A stretch of 64,000 nt of DNA from Anaerolineaceae bacterium (GCA_029265815.1 JAJUGU010000002.1:62001-126000), one strand, 5' to 3'; positions 53,248 to 63,285 are shown, counted from the first letter of the stretch. Numbers and translations: made by a program. The notes: generated from the letters alone by a model not told the origin.

Positions 53248-55524
53248 TTATTTCCACTCAATCAGGTTTTTCACAAACACCGGGTTGATCAATCCCTGGT
53301 CATCTTCACCGAGAATGCTCAAATCTCCCAGGATGACCACTTCACCACTTCCAACTTCAACCTGTGCAACATAGGTATCAGCCTGAGTTCCCGCGAGGGC
53401 TTTTCCAGACTCGATCGAGAAGGATACCGCGTTCATTGGAGTAATATTGATCGTTGATACACCTTCTAAAAGACCGCGGTCCTCTACGTTAAGGGGGTTG
53501 TTTTCAGAGCCGCGGTTGATAAAGTTCACGCCCCATTGGTTCGTGAGTGCGTTCAACGCAGACCAATCTTCATTCTCTTCAAGCACTCGATTGTAAAATT
53601 TTAGACGATAACCGCTATTAATGATTAAGATTTTACCGCCGGTTTGCGCATACGCATCCAAAATTTCAGCTTCCTCACTGCTCCAGCCAGTATTGTATGC
53701 GCCGTTTTCAGGAGAGTAATCGTAGACCGGGAGTACGATGGCCATATCAGCGTTTACGAGGTGGTCTGCGGTTAGCTGCTGGCCAAAAGGCACGATGGAT
53801 ATCTGGTATCCGGCATTCATCAGAGCCTGGGTAAATTTTGGGAAGCCAGCCGGGGTCATGTGTGGAGATTCTGTGTGGTTTGCTAGAAAGACCACCTTTT
53901 TTTCTTCAGAATGGTTAACGAAATCCATTTGCTCAGGTGAAATGAGCGCTGCTGTCATCGCCAGCTTTGCCATATTTATAAATGCTTCTTCCTCCTCGCG
54001 CGCCAGTTCAACCGTATCATACGGGTCATGAAAATGACCCGAGACCCATACCCCACCATTGACTTCATTCATTTCTCTACTTTCGTAAATGATGTTGACA
54101 TTAGGGATATCGAAAGCGGTCAGGCTGCCATTATCAGAGGCAAAAGGCTCAAATGTGGTGCCGGGTTGAAACCCGAGATTTTTACCACGTTGCATGAGAT
54201 AGCTGACGAAGTTGTCTGTTGCAAGGCTATTACCCGTAATGTGACTAAACATCAGGGTAATCTGAGCTGGCAATCCGTCCATTGGGTGGCTCAGACAATC
54301 GATCTGAACATTTGCCTGCAATCGGTTCATCAAGTCAGTGTGGGTAGTGGTAAAGTAGGTGGAGCCATAAAGGCCAAGTTCTTCACTTCCGTACCAGGCG
54401 AGGTAGAGATCGACTTCTGGTTGGATTTCTAACTCGTTTATAACAGTCGCAATTTCCATTAAAATCGTCGATCCGCTGCCGTCATCCAATGCTCCTGGTG
54501 AATTGGGGCTGTCGATATGCGCTGAGACCAGTATGGCTTTATCCTTGCTCTTCCCAGGTATGTGCACGATCAAGTTACCCGATTTTCCCGGATTCATAAC
54601 ATCTACATCCCAAACCACCTGGGCTTCTGTCAATAAACTCATCCCGTCCCAGTCTGTGATATTCAAAGTTGCAAGGTTTTCCATCTCGATAAACAGCAGC
54701 GGGAATGAATTATTCCAGGGGATTCTTTGGAATACACCTCCGCCGTCACCGATGAAAGATCCATGATTTATTCCTACTGTATTTGAGTTTTGCGTGACCA
54801 TGATGACCGCTCTCGGATTCATTCCGATGATCGTTCTGGCATTGATGACACCCGAAGGATTAATGGTATCCACAAGGCTGTAGTTCACCAGCAATATTTT
54901 CTCAGTTTGATCACTGGTTTTTTGTGAGGATAATTCAGCTTCATCAGGGATCACGATGATTTTTCCCTCAACTTCGACCGGATTTGGGTTTTGATCGTTG
55001 AGGATGCCGTCCGAATCCATTTTCGTGATGATCGAGATGTCATCACGCGGTCCGCGGATCGAGTCAGCAGGGATTTCAAATGCTTGATCACCAATAAAAA
55101 AGATTACAGTGGAGGTATGATCTTCAGTGGAAAGAAAGACGTTGAAGGACTCTCTTTCAATTTCCATTCCAATGTCAGTCAGCCATGTCATTTCAGATAG
55201 TCGCTGCTGGATAAAATCGAAGGCTTCTTTTTCACCTTCAGTTCCACCTCCACGCCAACCGGAATGCTGCTGAATAGATGTTAACGCTTCGAGTGTCGAA
55301 AACATGCGTTCACTTGAAATTGCGTCCAGTGCGTTGGTGAGCGGATTGCTCATTACGAGGGGAGGTGTCGTTGCAGTCGGTTGAGACGTGGCACGTTGGG
55401 GTGTAGCCTGCTCCAACGCGCCACGTTGACGGGCGTCTTTTATGTTCAGGTAAACAATCAATCCAATGACGGTGAAAAAAATAAAAAGGCCGCTGTACGT
55501 GATGATTGTTTTTACTTTATCCAT
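53248..55524 (-). CDS. Membrane-anchored M28-family zinc peptidase
   Basis: 758 aa. N-terminal membrane anchor (about 8-27), then a Thr/Pro linker. A PA-like insertion region precedes the peptidase core. Zinc ligands and catalytic acid are visible: VSAHIDSPNSPGALDDGSGS (His and Asp), WYGSEELGLYGS (Glu-Glu), QIDCLSHP (Asp) and VSGHFHDPYDT (His). It should be an outward-facing aminopeptidase or glutamyl-cyclase-like enzyme. Residues about 560-758 form an extra domain resembling the GATase-like/DUF4350 fold (VVFLANHTESPHMTP, ADMAIVLPVYDY, GGKILIINSGYR). Strong GGGAGGT ribosome site. It stands 49 bp upstream of no partner; the next gene has its own promoter region. Confidence 0.85.
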   Translation of the reverse strand: MDKVKTIITYSGLFIFFTVIGLIVYLNIKDARQRGALEQATPQRATSQPTATTPPLVMSNPLTNALDAISSERMFSTLEALTSIQQHSGWRGGGTEGEKEAFDFIQQRLSEMTWLTDIGMEIERESFNVFLSTEDHTSTVIFFIGDQAFEIPADSIRGPRDDISIITKMDSDGILNDQNPNPVEVEGKIIVIPDEAELSSQKTSDQTEKILLVNYSLVDTINPSGVINARTIIGMNPRAVIMVTQNSNTVGINHGSFIGDGGGVFQRIPWNNSFPLLFIEMENLATLNITDWDGMSLLTEAQVVWDVDVMNPGKSGNLIVHIPGKSKDKAILVSAHIDSPNSPGALDDGSGSTILMEIATVINELEIQPEVDLYLAWYGSEELGLYGSTYFTTTHTDLMNRLQANVQIDCLSHPMDGLPAQITLMFSHITGNSLATDNFVSYLMQRGKNLGFQPGTTFEPFASDNGSLTAFDIPNVNIIYESREMNEVNGGVWVSGHFHDPYDTVELAREEEEAFINMAKLAMTAALISPEQMDFVNHSEEKKVVFLANHTESPHMTPAGFPKFTQALMNAGYQISIVPFGQQLTADHLVNADMAIVLPVYDYSPENGAYNTGWSSEEAEILDAYAQTGGKILIINSGYRLKFYNRVLEENEDWSALNALTNQWGVNFINRGSENNPLNVEDRGLLEGVSTINITPMNAVSFSIESGKALAGTQADTYVAQVEVGSGEVVILGDLSILGEDDQGLINPVFVKNLIEWK

Positions 55525-55572
55525 CGGTATGACCTCCCTTTATCTTTGGTGAGGCAGCGATGTGATCATTAG

Positions 55573-56808
55573 CTATTTTCCGACCAGTGCTTTAATAAAG
55601 TTTTTTGTTGAAACCGAACTACCCGAAAGCAAGTTTTGCGCCCTGAACAATCCAGCGCTGGCACGAACGAGTAATACCACTGATACAGCCAGTAATAAGA
55701 CGGCAATCCCGATCTGCCAGAGTGGAACGGTTGCACCAGATAGGCGGGTCATCATACTTACCGGAGAAGTGAGCGGGAAGAGACTCAAGAAAACAGACAG
55801 CGGACTATTGGGTGTCGTCGTGAGTGAACTGATGAATATCAATGGAACGATCATCGGCATGATCACAATCGTGGTTAGCTGTGAGGCTTCACGCATGTTA
55901 GGCACCAGGGCACCGATGCCCGCCATGAGGCTTGCATAAAGGGCGTAGCCCAGAACAAAAAAGACAACTCCCCACAAAAGGGTGGATGCCGGGAGGAGAA
56001 AAGCCGAGCTGAGGGCAAAAGCACTGCCTGAATATCTGAGCATTAACAAACCTGATCCCAGCCAAACAACCGTCTGCAACAACCCAGCCAGTCCGAGGGC
56101 AATGATTTTTCCGGTCAACATTTGGCGCGGTGTGACCGAAGTCATCAAGATTTCCATCACACGGTTTTGTTTCTCGCTGGTGATACTATTCAAGAGCAGT
56201 GTGGATGATGTGAGAATGACGATATAGAAAAGATATGTAATGGCATATGGCAATACATATGTCAACCAGTTCTCGCTTTCACGGACCATTGCATTTGAGA
56301 TATCCACTTCAGTCAGGTTGAGCGGATCTTGTACGCGGTAGGTTAATTCAAGATTTTCTCCGGTCAGGTTATAAGCCACCAATGCATTGATTACCCCTGA
56401 TTCTTCAGAACCACCCAGAGGATTGTAATCGGGTCTCACATAAATGATATCCCCTGAATCCATGAAATCCTCGGGAATGACATAATAAGCGGAAATCGTA
56501 CCATCACGAACAGCATCGGCTGCTTCTTTTTCGCTATTCATTTTCACAAGCATTTCTTCATTTCCGGGTGGGATGGACTTCATCAAACCGCTGAAATCGA
56601 TATAACCTTCCGCTGCCTGTTTTTCTTCAGGAGTGAAAAGCTCGTTGAGAAACTCTCCTGCTGCGACCCCTGAAGATTTCTGTAAAGCCGAGACAACCAG
56701 TAAAACAACAAAACCTGTCAAAGGAAGTAATACCAGGGTCAGGATGAATGATTTTCGCATGACCACAGTTTGGAATTCGTTTTTTAAGACGGTAAAGATC
56801 TTATTCAC
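55573..56808 (-). CDS. ABC-2 type permease (NatB-like), second copy
   Basis: About 411 aa. Membrane segment near the N-terminus (SFILTLVLLPLTGFVVLLVV), a large extracytoplasmic domain, then five more segments with SITSEKQNRVMEILMTSVTP and GKIIALGLAGLLQTVVW, the NatB/ABC2_membrane_3 signature. The GTG at 56808 has GAGG 5 nt upstream and lies 7 bp after the preceding gene, so it is preferred to a Met at 56841 that would overlap. Confidence 0.88.
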   Translation of the reverse strand: MNKIFTVLKNEFQTVVMRKSFILTLVLLPLTGFVVLLVVSALQKSSGVAAGEFLNELFTPEEKQAAEGYIDFSGLMKSIPPGNEEMLVKMNSEKEAADAVRDGTISAYYVIPEDFMDSGDIIYVRPDYNPLGGSEESGVINALVAYNLTGENLELTYRVQDPLNLTEVDISNAMVRESENWLTYVLPYAITYLFYIVILTSSTLLLNSITSEKQNRVMEILMTSVTPRQMLTGKIIALGLAGLLQTVVWLGSGLLMLRYSGSAFALSSAFLLPASTLLWGVVFFVLGYALYASLMAGIGALVPNMREASQLTTIVIMPMIVPLIFISSLTTTPNSPLSVFLSLFPLTSPVSMMTRLSGATVPLWQIGIAVLLLAVSVVLLVRASAGLFRAQNLLSGSSVSTKNFIKALVGK

Positions 56809-56815
56809 ATCAACC

Positions 56816-58018
56816 TCACTTTGCCCGACGGAAAGCTTCACTCAGGCGTACTCGTTTACCATATCGCAGCATGCCAAGGCGGAAGACCCTGCCAGAAAGC
56901 CATACGGAAAATACTGCAAGCACACTTAACAATCCTAGTGTCATGATGATCTGCCAGGCAGGTATATCTGTAAAAACCGCTCGCAAAGGCAGCGCAATCG
57001 GAGCGGTAAGGGGAAACAGGCTCATGCCAACAGACAAGGCACCATTTGGTTTTAACATGATTGCCGAAATAAACCATAGAGGAACCATGATAGGAATTGT
57101 GAACCATCCTGCGATTTGCTGGGCTTCACGGCTTTCGGTTGCTGTCGCGCCAATAGCTCCCATAGCTGCAGCGACCATCACAAATGATGGAACTAGCGTT
57201 GCCACCATTAAGAGCAGGTATGAGGTTTCGATAGGCGGAATTTGCAAATCGGGGATGAATGAAGGCGCTACCTTAATTGCAATTACTGCAAACACAACCC
57301 ATACGACTAATTGTGTTAATCCCACCAGCATATTTCCAACTACCTTACCTGCCATTAATTGCGTTGGTGAGACAGAAGTGACGAGGATTTCCATCGTGCG
57401 GTTTTCTTTTTCTTCTACCACAGCTTGCAAGAGGTAATTTCCGCTAATATTAACTGCGATCATAAAGAGCACCCCTGCAAGGACAGGAAGGATAATGGCC
57501 ATCCAATTATCTGCTCCAGTTTCACGGGTGCCTTCGAGTGAACGAACGATCAAGTTATTGCCTTCAGAAAGACGAAGCGCCGTCTGATCAGGTAAATCAG
57601 AAACCAGGTTATAAACGAGAAAATCACCAAAGTCACTGCTGGCATTCGTGCCCGTTTTGCTGTTCTTGACCATGGTAACTTTACCGGTGGAGAGGTAATC
57701 ATCTGCAAGGATGAAGTAAGTCTGAATGGAACCATTCTCCAGAGCTGTTTTTGCGCTGGCTTCATCCTCAAACGGTACAGCCTGAGCAACTGCGAATAGT
57801 TTGCTCTTTTTTTCGGGCACCTGTACAGCATCAGTTAGCAAATGGTTGTTATCAACGTAACCCATAGGGGCATCATTGAACTGCAGCCAGACTGATAACA
57901 TACTGACGCCAATGATGAGAACCAGGAACAAAGGCATGCTTAACAAGCCAAAAATGAAGCTCTTTTTGAGCACATGGCGTTTGTATTCATTGGCGAAGAT
58001 CAGCCAAAACTTTTTCAT
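56816..58018 (-). CDS. ABC-2 type permease (NatB-like), first copy
   Basis: 400 aa and a clear paralogue of the next gene: FANEYKRHVLKKSFIFGLLS start, VVEEKENRTMEILVTSVSP and GKVVGNMLVGLTQLVVWVV, then EAQQIAGWFTIPIMVPLWF. Two different permeases with one ATPase suggest a heterodimeric exporter. Overlaps the ATPase stop by 4 bp (ATGA). Confidence 0.88.
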   Translation of the reverse strand: MKKFWLIFANEYKRHVLKKSFIFGLLSMPLFLVLIIGVSMLSVWLQFNDAPMGYVDNNHLLTDAVQVPEKKSKLFAVAQAVPFEDEASAKTALENGSIQTYFILADDYLSTGKVTMVKNSKTGTNASSDFGDFLVYNLVSDLPDQTALRLSEGNNLIVRSLEGTRETGADNWMAIILPVLAGVLFMIAVNISGNYLLQAVVEEKENRTMEILVTSVSPTQLMAGKVVGNMLVGLTQLVVWVVFAVIAIKVAPSFIPDLQIPPIETSYLLLMVATLVPSFVMVAAAMGAIGATATESREAQQIAGWFTIPIMVPLWFISAIMLKPNGALSVGMSLFPLTAPIALPLRAVFTDIPAWQIIMTLGLLSVLAVFSVWLSGRVFRLGMLRYGKRVRLSEAFRRAK

Positions 58019-58920
58019 CTGCCGTCTCCTTTGCCCTGAACAACCTGAATAAAGATCTCGTCGAGTGTGGGGAGGGCAATTTCAAATTGCTCGATGGAAA
58101 TATTCTTTTGCACCAACATTTGTAGAACATCTTGGGCTGTTTTCCCGGGTTCAAATTTTAACATTGCATGGTTATTTTGCTTGATAATTTCACGAACCCC
58201 GGGCAGCGAAGCGGGCAAATCCTGCAGCGCGCGAACAATTACCGCATCAGCAACGTATCTGCGTCTGATTTCATCCAGTGAGCCATAAAGAACGGTCTGA
58301 CCTTTATTAATCAAAGCAATACGATCCGCCAGTTCTTCCACCTGGTGCATTTGATGGGTACACATGATGATCGTGGTACCGCGGTCACGTTCTTCGCAGA
58401 GCAGGTCTTTCACCATTTGCGTATTAACAGGATCAAGAGCGCTGAAAGGCTCGTCGATGATTACGATTTCAGGCCGGTGCACCAGGGTTGTAATCAGCTG
58501 AGCTTTCTGCTGCATGCCTTTGCTGAGTTCTTTTACTTTCTTTTTTCGCCATTGATCCAGTTCAAAACGTTCAAGATATTCACCCACGCGTTGACGCGCA
58601 TCGGTTTCTTCCAGCCCTTTTAAAGTAGCAAGGTAAACCAGGCAGCGTTCAAGGGGAATCTCTTGATATAATCCGCGTTCCTCTGGCAGATAACCGATCT
58701 TATTCTTTTTCTCTTCCGTCATAGGCCCGCCAAGGACGCTAACCGTACCTGAATCTGGCTTAAAAATATCTAGAATAATACGGATGGAAGTTGTTTTCCC
58801 TGCGCCATTAGGGCCTAGAAGGCCGAAGATTTCACCGGGACTTACCTCAAAGGAGACTTTGTCCACAGCATGAATCTCGCCGAATTTTTTTGTGATGGAA
58901 TCCACTGAAATGGTGTTCAT
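58015..58920 (-). CDS. ABC exporter ATPase (NatA-like)
   Basis: 301 aa. Walker A LLGPNGAGKTTSIRI (about 33-47), Q-loop GYLPEERGLYQEIPL, signature ELSKGMQQKAQL, Walker B IVIIDEPFSALDPVN, H-loop MCTHQM. The C-terminal 80 aa are a small regulatory domain (ALPTLDEIFIQVV). YLPEERGLY is typical of the NatA group. Substrate (sodium ion, drug or other) cannot be told. Ribosome site AAAGGAT. Confidence 0.9.
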   Translation of the reverse strand: MNTISVDSITKKFGEIHAVDKVSFEVSPGEIFGLLGPNGAGKTTSIRIILDIFKPDSGTVSVLGGPMTEEKKNKIGYLPEERGLYQEIPLERCLVYLATLKGLEETDARQRVGEYLERFELDQWRKKKVKELSKGMQQKAQLITTLVHRPEIVIIDEPFSALDPVNTQMVKDLLCEERDRGTTIIMCTHQMHQVEELADRIALINKGQTVLYGSLDEIRRRYVADAVIVRALQDLPASLPGVREIIKQNNHAMLKFEPGKTAQDVLQMLVQKNISIEQFEIALPTLDEIFIQVVQGKGDGR

Positions 58921-58961
58921 ATATTATCCTTTCAACAATCAATATGCATATTATAACAATT

Positions 58962-58995
58962 GACCCTATTCTTATTATTTACGGAGAATAGGGTC
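58962..58995 (-). terminator. Probable terminator of the second BMP importer operon
   Basis: Perfect 11-bp stem GACCCTATTCT and AGAATAGGGTC with a 12-nt loop, 24 bp after the permease stop on the minus strand. The T-tract after it is weak (AATTGTTAT). A TATAAT hexamer at 58950-58955 (minus strand) may be the -10 box of the ATPase gene that follows. Confidence 0.65.
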
Positions 58996-59019
58996 GAAAG
59001 GATTCACCACTCAGGTAAA

Positions 59020-60297
59020 TTACTCTTTTTCGTATGGAACGCCGTCTGCAGCTGGAACATGACCTTTACCAACAAATCCAGCTAAGACGATCATGGTGAT
59101 CAGGTAAGGTGCGGTTGACATTAATTCAGAAGGAATGGAACTGCCCAGCAGAGAGAGCTTTGTACCAAGTGAATCTGCAAATCCAAAGAGTATACCTGCT
59201 CCGAGTGCTCCGACAGGATTATAGTTACCAAAGATCATAGCAGCCAATCCGATAAATCCTTTGCCACCAGTCATTCCTTCATCAAACCTTCCGACGGAAC
59301 CAATAGTATAAAAGGCTCCTGCCAGTCCGGCAACGATACCACCCAGAAGAACAGCCATGTAACGGGTTTTAATAACATTAATACCCAAAGTATCTGCTGC
59401 TTTGGGATGCTCACCAACACTTCGCATTCTTAACCCCCACCGAGTAGAAAAAAGCGCTACCTGAAGGATGATAAGCAAGGCTATCATTATATACACAAAA
59501 AGGTTTGTGTTGAAAAAGATTGGCCCTGCAAGTGGAATCTTTGAGAGTAGTGGAATTTCGAACCGTGATAACATTGGTGGGTTGTTCAATTCCTGATATA
59601 CCTGCAGGAATTTTTGTGAAATGAAGGCGGTCATGCCTGTAGAAAAAATGTTGATTACAGTACCGGAGATAATTTGATCAATCTTATATTTGATTGATAG
59701 GACTGCATGAAGCGCTGCTAGCAGTACTGCTCCTGTAACACCAAAAAGCAAACCAAGCCATGCACTATTAAAAATACTCCCCATCAATGAACCGAGCATA
59801 GCAGACATCAACATCATGCCTTCAATGGCGATATTCACCACACCTGCACGTTCACATAAAATTCCAGAAAAAGCACCAAGGGTGATTGGAACAGCGAATT
59901 GCACAGCGCTGGAAAGCATCCCTGCAAGGTTCAACGATTTACCAGATGCCTGCCAGGTAAGAAAGCTGAAGATAAAGAATAGAAACACCAAACCGATCAC
60001 ACCATTGGTGGCTTTTCCAAAGCCTTTGATGATTTGGAATATTCCAATCAACAATGAAAGGATTGCTAAGATGATTAACGCAAGTTGTGATGGGACGATC
60101 CAGTTGGCCATCTTACCAACAGTAATCCCTCCCGGAGTCATAACAAAGGTTGTTATGGCATCAGAAGCAACCTTGGAGGCAAAAACGACATAAATAAAAA
60201 TCGCTACGATAATTTCAACAATTCCTGTAATGATTTTACGATTTTGCGAAATTTCACTAATCTTAACACGTTGTATGGTAGTGGTTGATGCGGTCAT
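59020..60297 (-). CDS. Nucleoside-type ABC permease 2 (second BMP system)
   Basis: 425 aa; longer than the equivalent at 28888 because of an N-terminal extension of about 120 aa with four hydrophobic segments. The core has AGVVNIAIEGMMLMSAMLG, SIKYKIDQIISGTVINIF, TRWGLRMRSVGEHPKAADTL and TGGKGFIGLAAMIFGNYNP. It overlaps its partner's stop by a base (TAATG). Confidence 0.92.
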   Translation of the reverse strand: MTASTTTIQRVKISEISQNRKIITGIVEIIVAIFIYVVFASKVASDAITTFVMTPGGITVGKMANWIVPSQLALIILAILSLLIGIFQIIKGFGKATNGVIGLVFLFFIFSFLTWQASGKSLNLAGMLSSAVQFAVPITLGAFSGILCERAGVVNIAIEGMMLMSAMLGSLMGSIFNSAWLGLLFGVTGAVLLAALHAVLSIKYKIDQIISGTVINIFSTGMTAFISQKFLQVYQELNNPPMLSRFEIPLLSKIPLAGPIFFNTNLFVYIMIALLIILQVALFSTRWGLRMRSVGEHPKAADTLGINVIKTRYMAVLLGGIVAGLAGAFYTIGSVGRFDEGMTGGKGFIGLAAMIFGNYNPVGALGAGILFGFADSLGTKLSLLGSSIPSELMSTAPYLITMIVLAGFVGKGHVPAADGVPYEKE

Positions 60298-61583
60298 TAT
60301 TTATTCCTTCCCCAGCCACTTAAGGTTACTGCTGTCGCTACCTCTTTCTTTGGCGCTTTCAGACGATAGATAGCTCGTATGATAGGCGGAGCTGCAACAA
60401 AGATGAGGATTAGTGCTTGAATAATTGTGACGATATCAATGGGGATTTTTGATACAACCATCATTCTGGTTGCACCATTCTTCAAAACACCAAAAAGCAT
60501 TGCAGCTAAGATTACACCTACTGGATGGCTGTTACCAAGCAAGGCTAATGCGATGCTGTCGAAACCATATCCTGATGAAAGGCTGGTAGCCATACTATGA
60601 TTGACTGCTAGAACTTCATTTGCTCCAGCCATTCCAGCTAAAGCACCGGACATGGCCATACCAATGATTGTGGTTTTTGTAATATTCAATCCTGCGTATT
60701 TTGCTGCCCGTGTATTTGCTCCGACCACGCGTAAATTTAATCCCCATGTGGTCTTGAATAAAATCCACCAAACTAGGAAAGCAAATCCTAGTGCGATGAA
60801 GAAACCGAGATGGAATCGTATTGGTGATGGGAAGAATTGTGGAATTTCTGCCGATTTCTCTATGATAGGACTAAGAGGCATACCAGCCACGCTGGGGCGA
60901 GTCATAGGACCTGTCAGTAAAAATGCTGTAAGACGGTAAGCAATATAATTCATCATAATACAGTTGATGACTTCATGTCCTCCTGTTGTGGCTTTTAGCA
61001 ATCCGGGAATCATACCCCAAACAGCTCCACCGAGTGCACCGGCAAGAAACGCCAGAGGAGCGTGTATGTAAGGTGGCAATCCGGTGATCGAGTATCCAAC
61101 GTAAGTGGCAAATATTCCCCCCATAAACAATTGACCTTCCACACCGATATTGAATAACCCAGCGCGAAAACCAAGAGCACAGGCTAATCCTGCGAAAATA
61201 TATGGAGTACTTTGAACAAGGCTTTCAAGGAAAGGGTTGAAAGCAGCACGAATTGCTGCATCATCACCTGAAGAAACGGCCTTGATTTGAGTAACAATAT
61301 TACCCAGAGAACCTTCAGCCAATGCCCAATATGCTGTTCCTAACTCTTTCCCTGCAGTGGAAAAACCTTTCCAGATGCTTTCAGCAAAGGCAGTCCATAC
61401 CGTTTGACTAGTGGCAACTATCAAGATTGCGCCAATGATGAGACCTGTCAGAATGGCAAGAAAAGGAATTTGAATAACTTGCCATACGCTGCGTTTTTGA
61501 ATTTTTGCTTTTGGGGATTCTCCAGTAACTTCTTGGAGAACTAACTTTCCAAAGTCTTGTTTTTCGTTCTCATTTTTGTCCAA
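60297..61583 (-). CDS. Nucleoside-type ABC permease 1 (second BMP system)
   Basis: 428 aa. TTG start with a GAGGTG ribosome site. GFRAGLFNIGVEGQLFMGGIF, TTGGHEVINCIMMNYIAYRL, TTWGLNLRVVGANTRAAKYA and SGYGFDSIALALLGNSHP are the diagnostic segments. It has an N-terminal extension of about 50 aa ahead of the first membrane segment, with a further large loop, unlike the shorter copy at 27828. Confidence 0.92.
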   Translation of the reverse strand: MDKNENEKQDFGKLVLQEVTGESPKAKIQKRSVWQVIQIPFLAILTGLIIGAILIVATSQTVWTAFAESIWKGFSTAGKELGTAYWALAEGSLGNIVTQIKAVSSGDDAAIRAAFNPFLESLVQSTPYIFAGLACALGFRAGLFNIGVEGQLFMGGIFATYVGYSITGLPPYIHAPLAFLAGALGGAVWGMIPGLLKATTGGHEVINCIMMNYIAYRLTAFLLTGPMTRPSVAGMPLSPIIEKSAEIPQFFPSPIRFHLGFFIALGFAFLVWWILFKTTWGLNLRVVGANTRAAKYAGLNITKTTIIGMAMSGALAGMAGANEVLAVNHSMATSLSSGYGFDSIALALLGNSHPVGVILAAMLFGVLKNGATRMMVVSKIPIDIVTIIQALILIFVAAPPIIRAIYRLKAPKKEVATAVTLSGWGRNK

Positions 61584-61595
61584 AGTAGCACCTCA

Positions 61596-63158
61596 TTAAA
61601 AAGTGGTTTCCACTACTTTTTTACCCCCGGCTTTCATTTCAATCTTTTCTGGCACTATACCCGCCATCAAGAGCCCCAGGGATTCTTTTGTTACATCGTC
61701 AGCGTTAACAACTGCGATGATCTTACCGCGATACATCACAGCAATGCGATCTGAGAGCTCGATAACCTCATCGAGTTCTGGAGAAACGAGTAAAACTGCG
61801 CATCCTTCATCGCGTTTTTGTACAATGCGTTTATGAATATATTCGATTGACCCGACATCCAAACCTCGAGTAGGCTGCGATGCTACTAATAGTTTAATTG
61901 GACGAGATAATTCGCGTGCTATGATCACCTTTTGTTGATTTCCACCAGAGAGACTCCCCACCGATGTCAACGAACTGGGGGTTCGGATATCAAAATCCTT
62001 TACCAGTTTTTCTGAATTTTCTAGGATCTTGTCGTATTGAAGAATTACTCCTTTGGCAAATGGCTGATTGTAATATGTACACAAGACAAGGTTTTCAGCA
62101 ACAGGGAAGGGTAATACCAATCCATCTGCTTGGCGATCTTCTGGAACATGGGCAGCTCCCAGTTCTGTGATTGCTCTGGGAGATTTGTTGGTAATATCAT
62201 TTCCCATGAAAGTAACATGACCAGAGACAGATTTCCGCAGACCAGTAATAGCTTCTACAAGCTCTGTTTGTCCATTTCCCTGAACGCCAGCAATTCCCAA
62301 AATTTGTCCTGCATGTACATCAAAGGATACGTGGTCAACCACAACCTGTTTAAACTGGTCGGCAACGACTAGATCATTAACCGACAGCACAATATCGCCA
62401 GGTTTTTTTACTTCCTTTTCAACAACAAGATTGACTTCGCGCCCAACCATCATTTCAGCAAGTTTGTTACGGTCTGCATCCTTGGGATTTGCCTCACCCA
62501 CTACGGCACCTCTGCGGATAACCATGATGCGGTCAGCAACCTCAAGAACTTCACGCAGTTTATGTGTAATGAAAATTATAGATTTGCCCTGCTTTGTTAA
62601 GGAACGCATAATAACGAATAATTCATCTGACTCTTGTGGAGTTAAGACGGCAGTGGGCTCATCAAAAATCAAGATTTCTGCTTGCCGGTAGAGTAATTTT
62701 ATTATTTCAACACGCTGTTGAACACCTACCGAAAGATCTTTTATGTATTCATCAGGATTGACCTCAAGTTTATATTGTTTTGAGATCTCCATAATTTTTG
62801 CAGCGGTTTTTTGGCGATCGAGAAAACATCCCGCTTTTACTGGTTCTGCACCGAGCATTACATTTTCTGTGACTGTAAAGACTGGAATAAGCATAAAATG
62901 CTGGTGAACCATTCCAATACCCGCATTAATCGCATCGGTGGGAGATAACACAGTGATTCTCTGATCGTTTACAAGAATCTCACCCTCGTCAGGCTGATAT
63001 AAGCCATAAAGGATGTTCATTAACGTTGTCTTCCCGGCTCCATTTTCACCTAACAAGGCGAGAATTTCTCCCTTGTTGAGAGTCAGATTAATATGGTCAT
63101 TAGCTAGTACTCCAGGAAATTGCTTGGTGATACCCTTTAGTTGCAATATGGGAGACAT
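61596..63158 (-). CDS. Nucleoside-type ABC importer ATPase (second BMP system)
   Basis: 520 aa, two ABC domains. Domain 1: GENGAGKTTLMNILYG, LSVGVQQRVEIIKLL, ILIFDEPTAVLTP. Domain 2: GVQGNGQTELVEAI, SLSGGNQQKVIIARE, and a Walker B of KLLVASQPTRGLDVG, where the usual D-E is S-Q. That site is likely non-hydrolytic, as in the paralogue at 26314. Ribosome site GGAG. Confidence 0.92.
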   Translation of the reverse strand: MSPILQLKGITKQFPGVLANDHINLTLNKGEILALLGENGAGKTTLMNILYGLYQPDEGEILVNDQRITVLSPTDAINAGIGMVHQHFMLIPVFTVTENVMLGAEPVKAGCFLDRQKTAAKIMEISKQYKLEVNPDEYIKDLSVGVQQRVEIIKLLYRQAEILIFDEPTAVLTPQESDELFVIMRSLTKQGKSIIFITHKLREVLEVADRIMVIRRGAVVGEANPKDADRNKLAEMMVGREVNLVVEKEVKKPGDIVLSVNDLVVADQFKQVVVDHVSFDVHAGQILGIAGVQGNGQTELVEAITGLRKSVSGHVTFMGNDITNKSPRAITELGAAHVPEDRQADGLVLPFPVAENLVLCTYYNQPFAKGVILQYDKILENSEKLVKDFDIRTPSSLTSVGSLSGGNQQKVIIARELSRPIKLLVASQPTRGLDVGSIEYIHKRIVQKRDEGCAVLLVSPELDEVIELSDRIAVMYRGKIIAVVNADDVTKESLGLLMAGIVPEKIEMKAGGKKVVETTF

Positions 63159-63222
63159 AATTACTCCATTGAAACTATTAGTTTGATGCTAATTATTTTA
63201 TCATATAGAAGATCGTATTATT

Positions 63223-63269
63223 AAGTACAAAAACAGGCTGGAGTTTTTTTCCAACCTGTTTTTGTACTT
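63223..63269 (-). promoter_or_regulatory. Intercistronic stem-loop after second BMP gene
   Basis: Arms of 19 bp (63223-63241 and 63251-63269; outer part AAGTACAAAAACAGG with CCTGTTTTTGTACTT) and a 9-nt loop rich in T. The single non-Watson-Crick pair is G-U when read on the minus strand, as expected for a minus-strand transcript. It lies between the BMP stop and the ATPase. Confidence 0.75.
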
Positions 63270-63285
63270 TTAATGATGCAAAATA

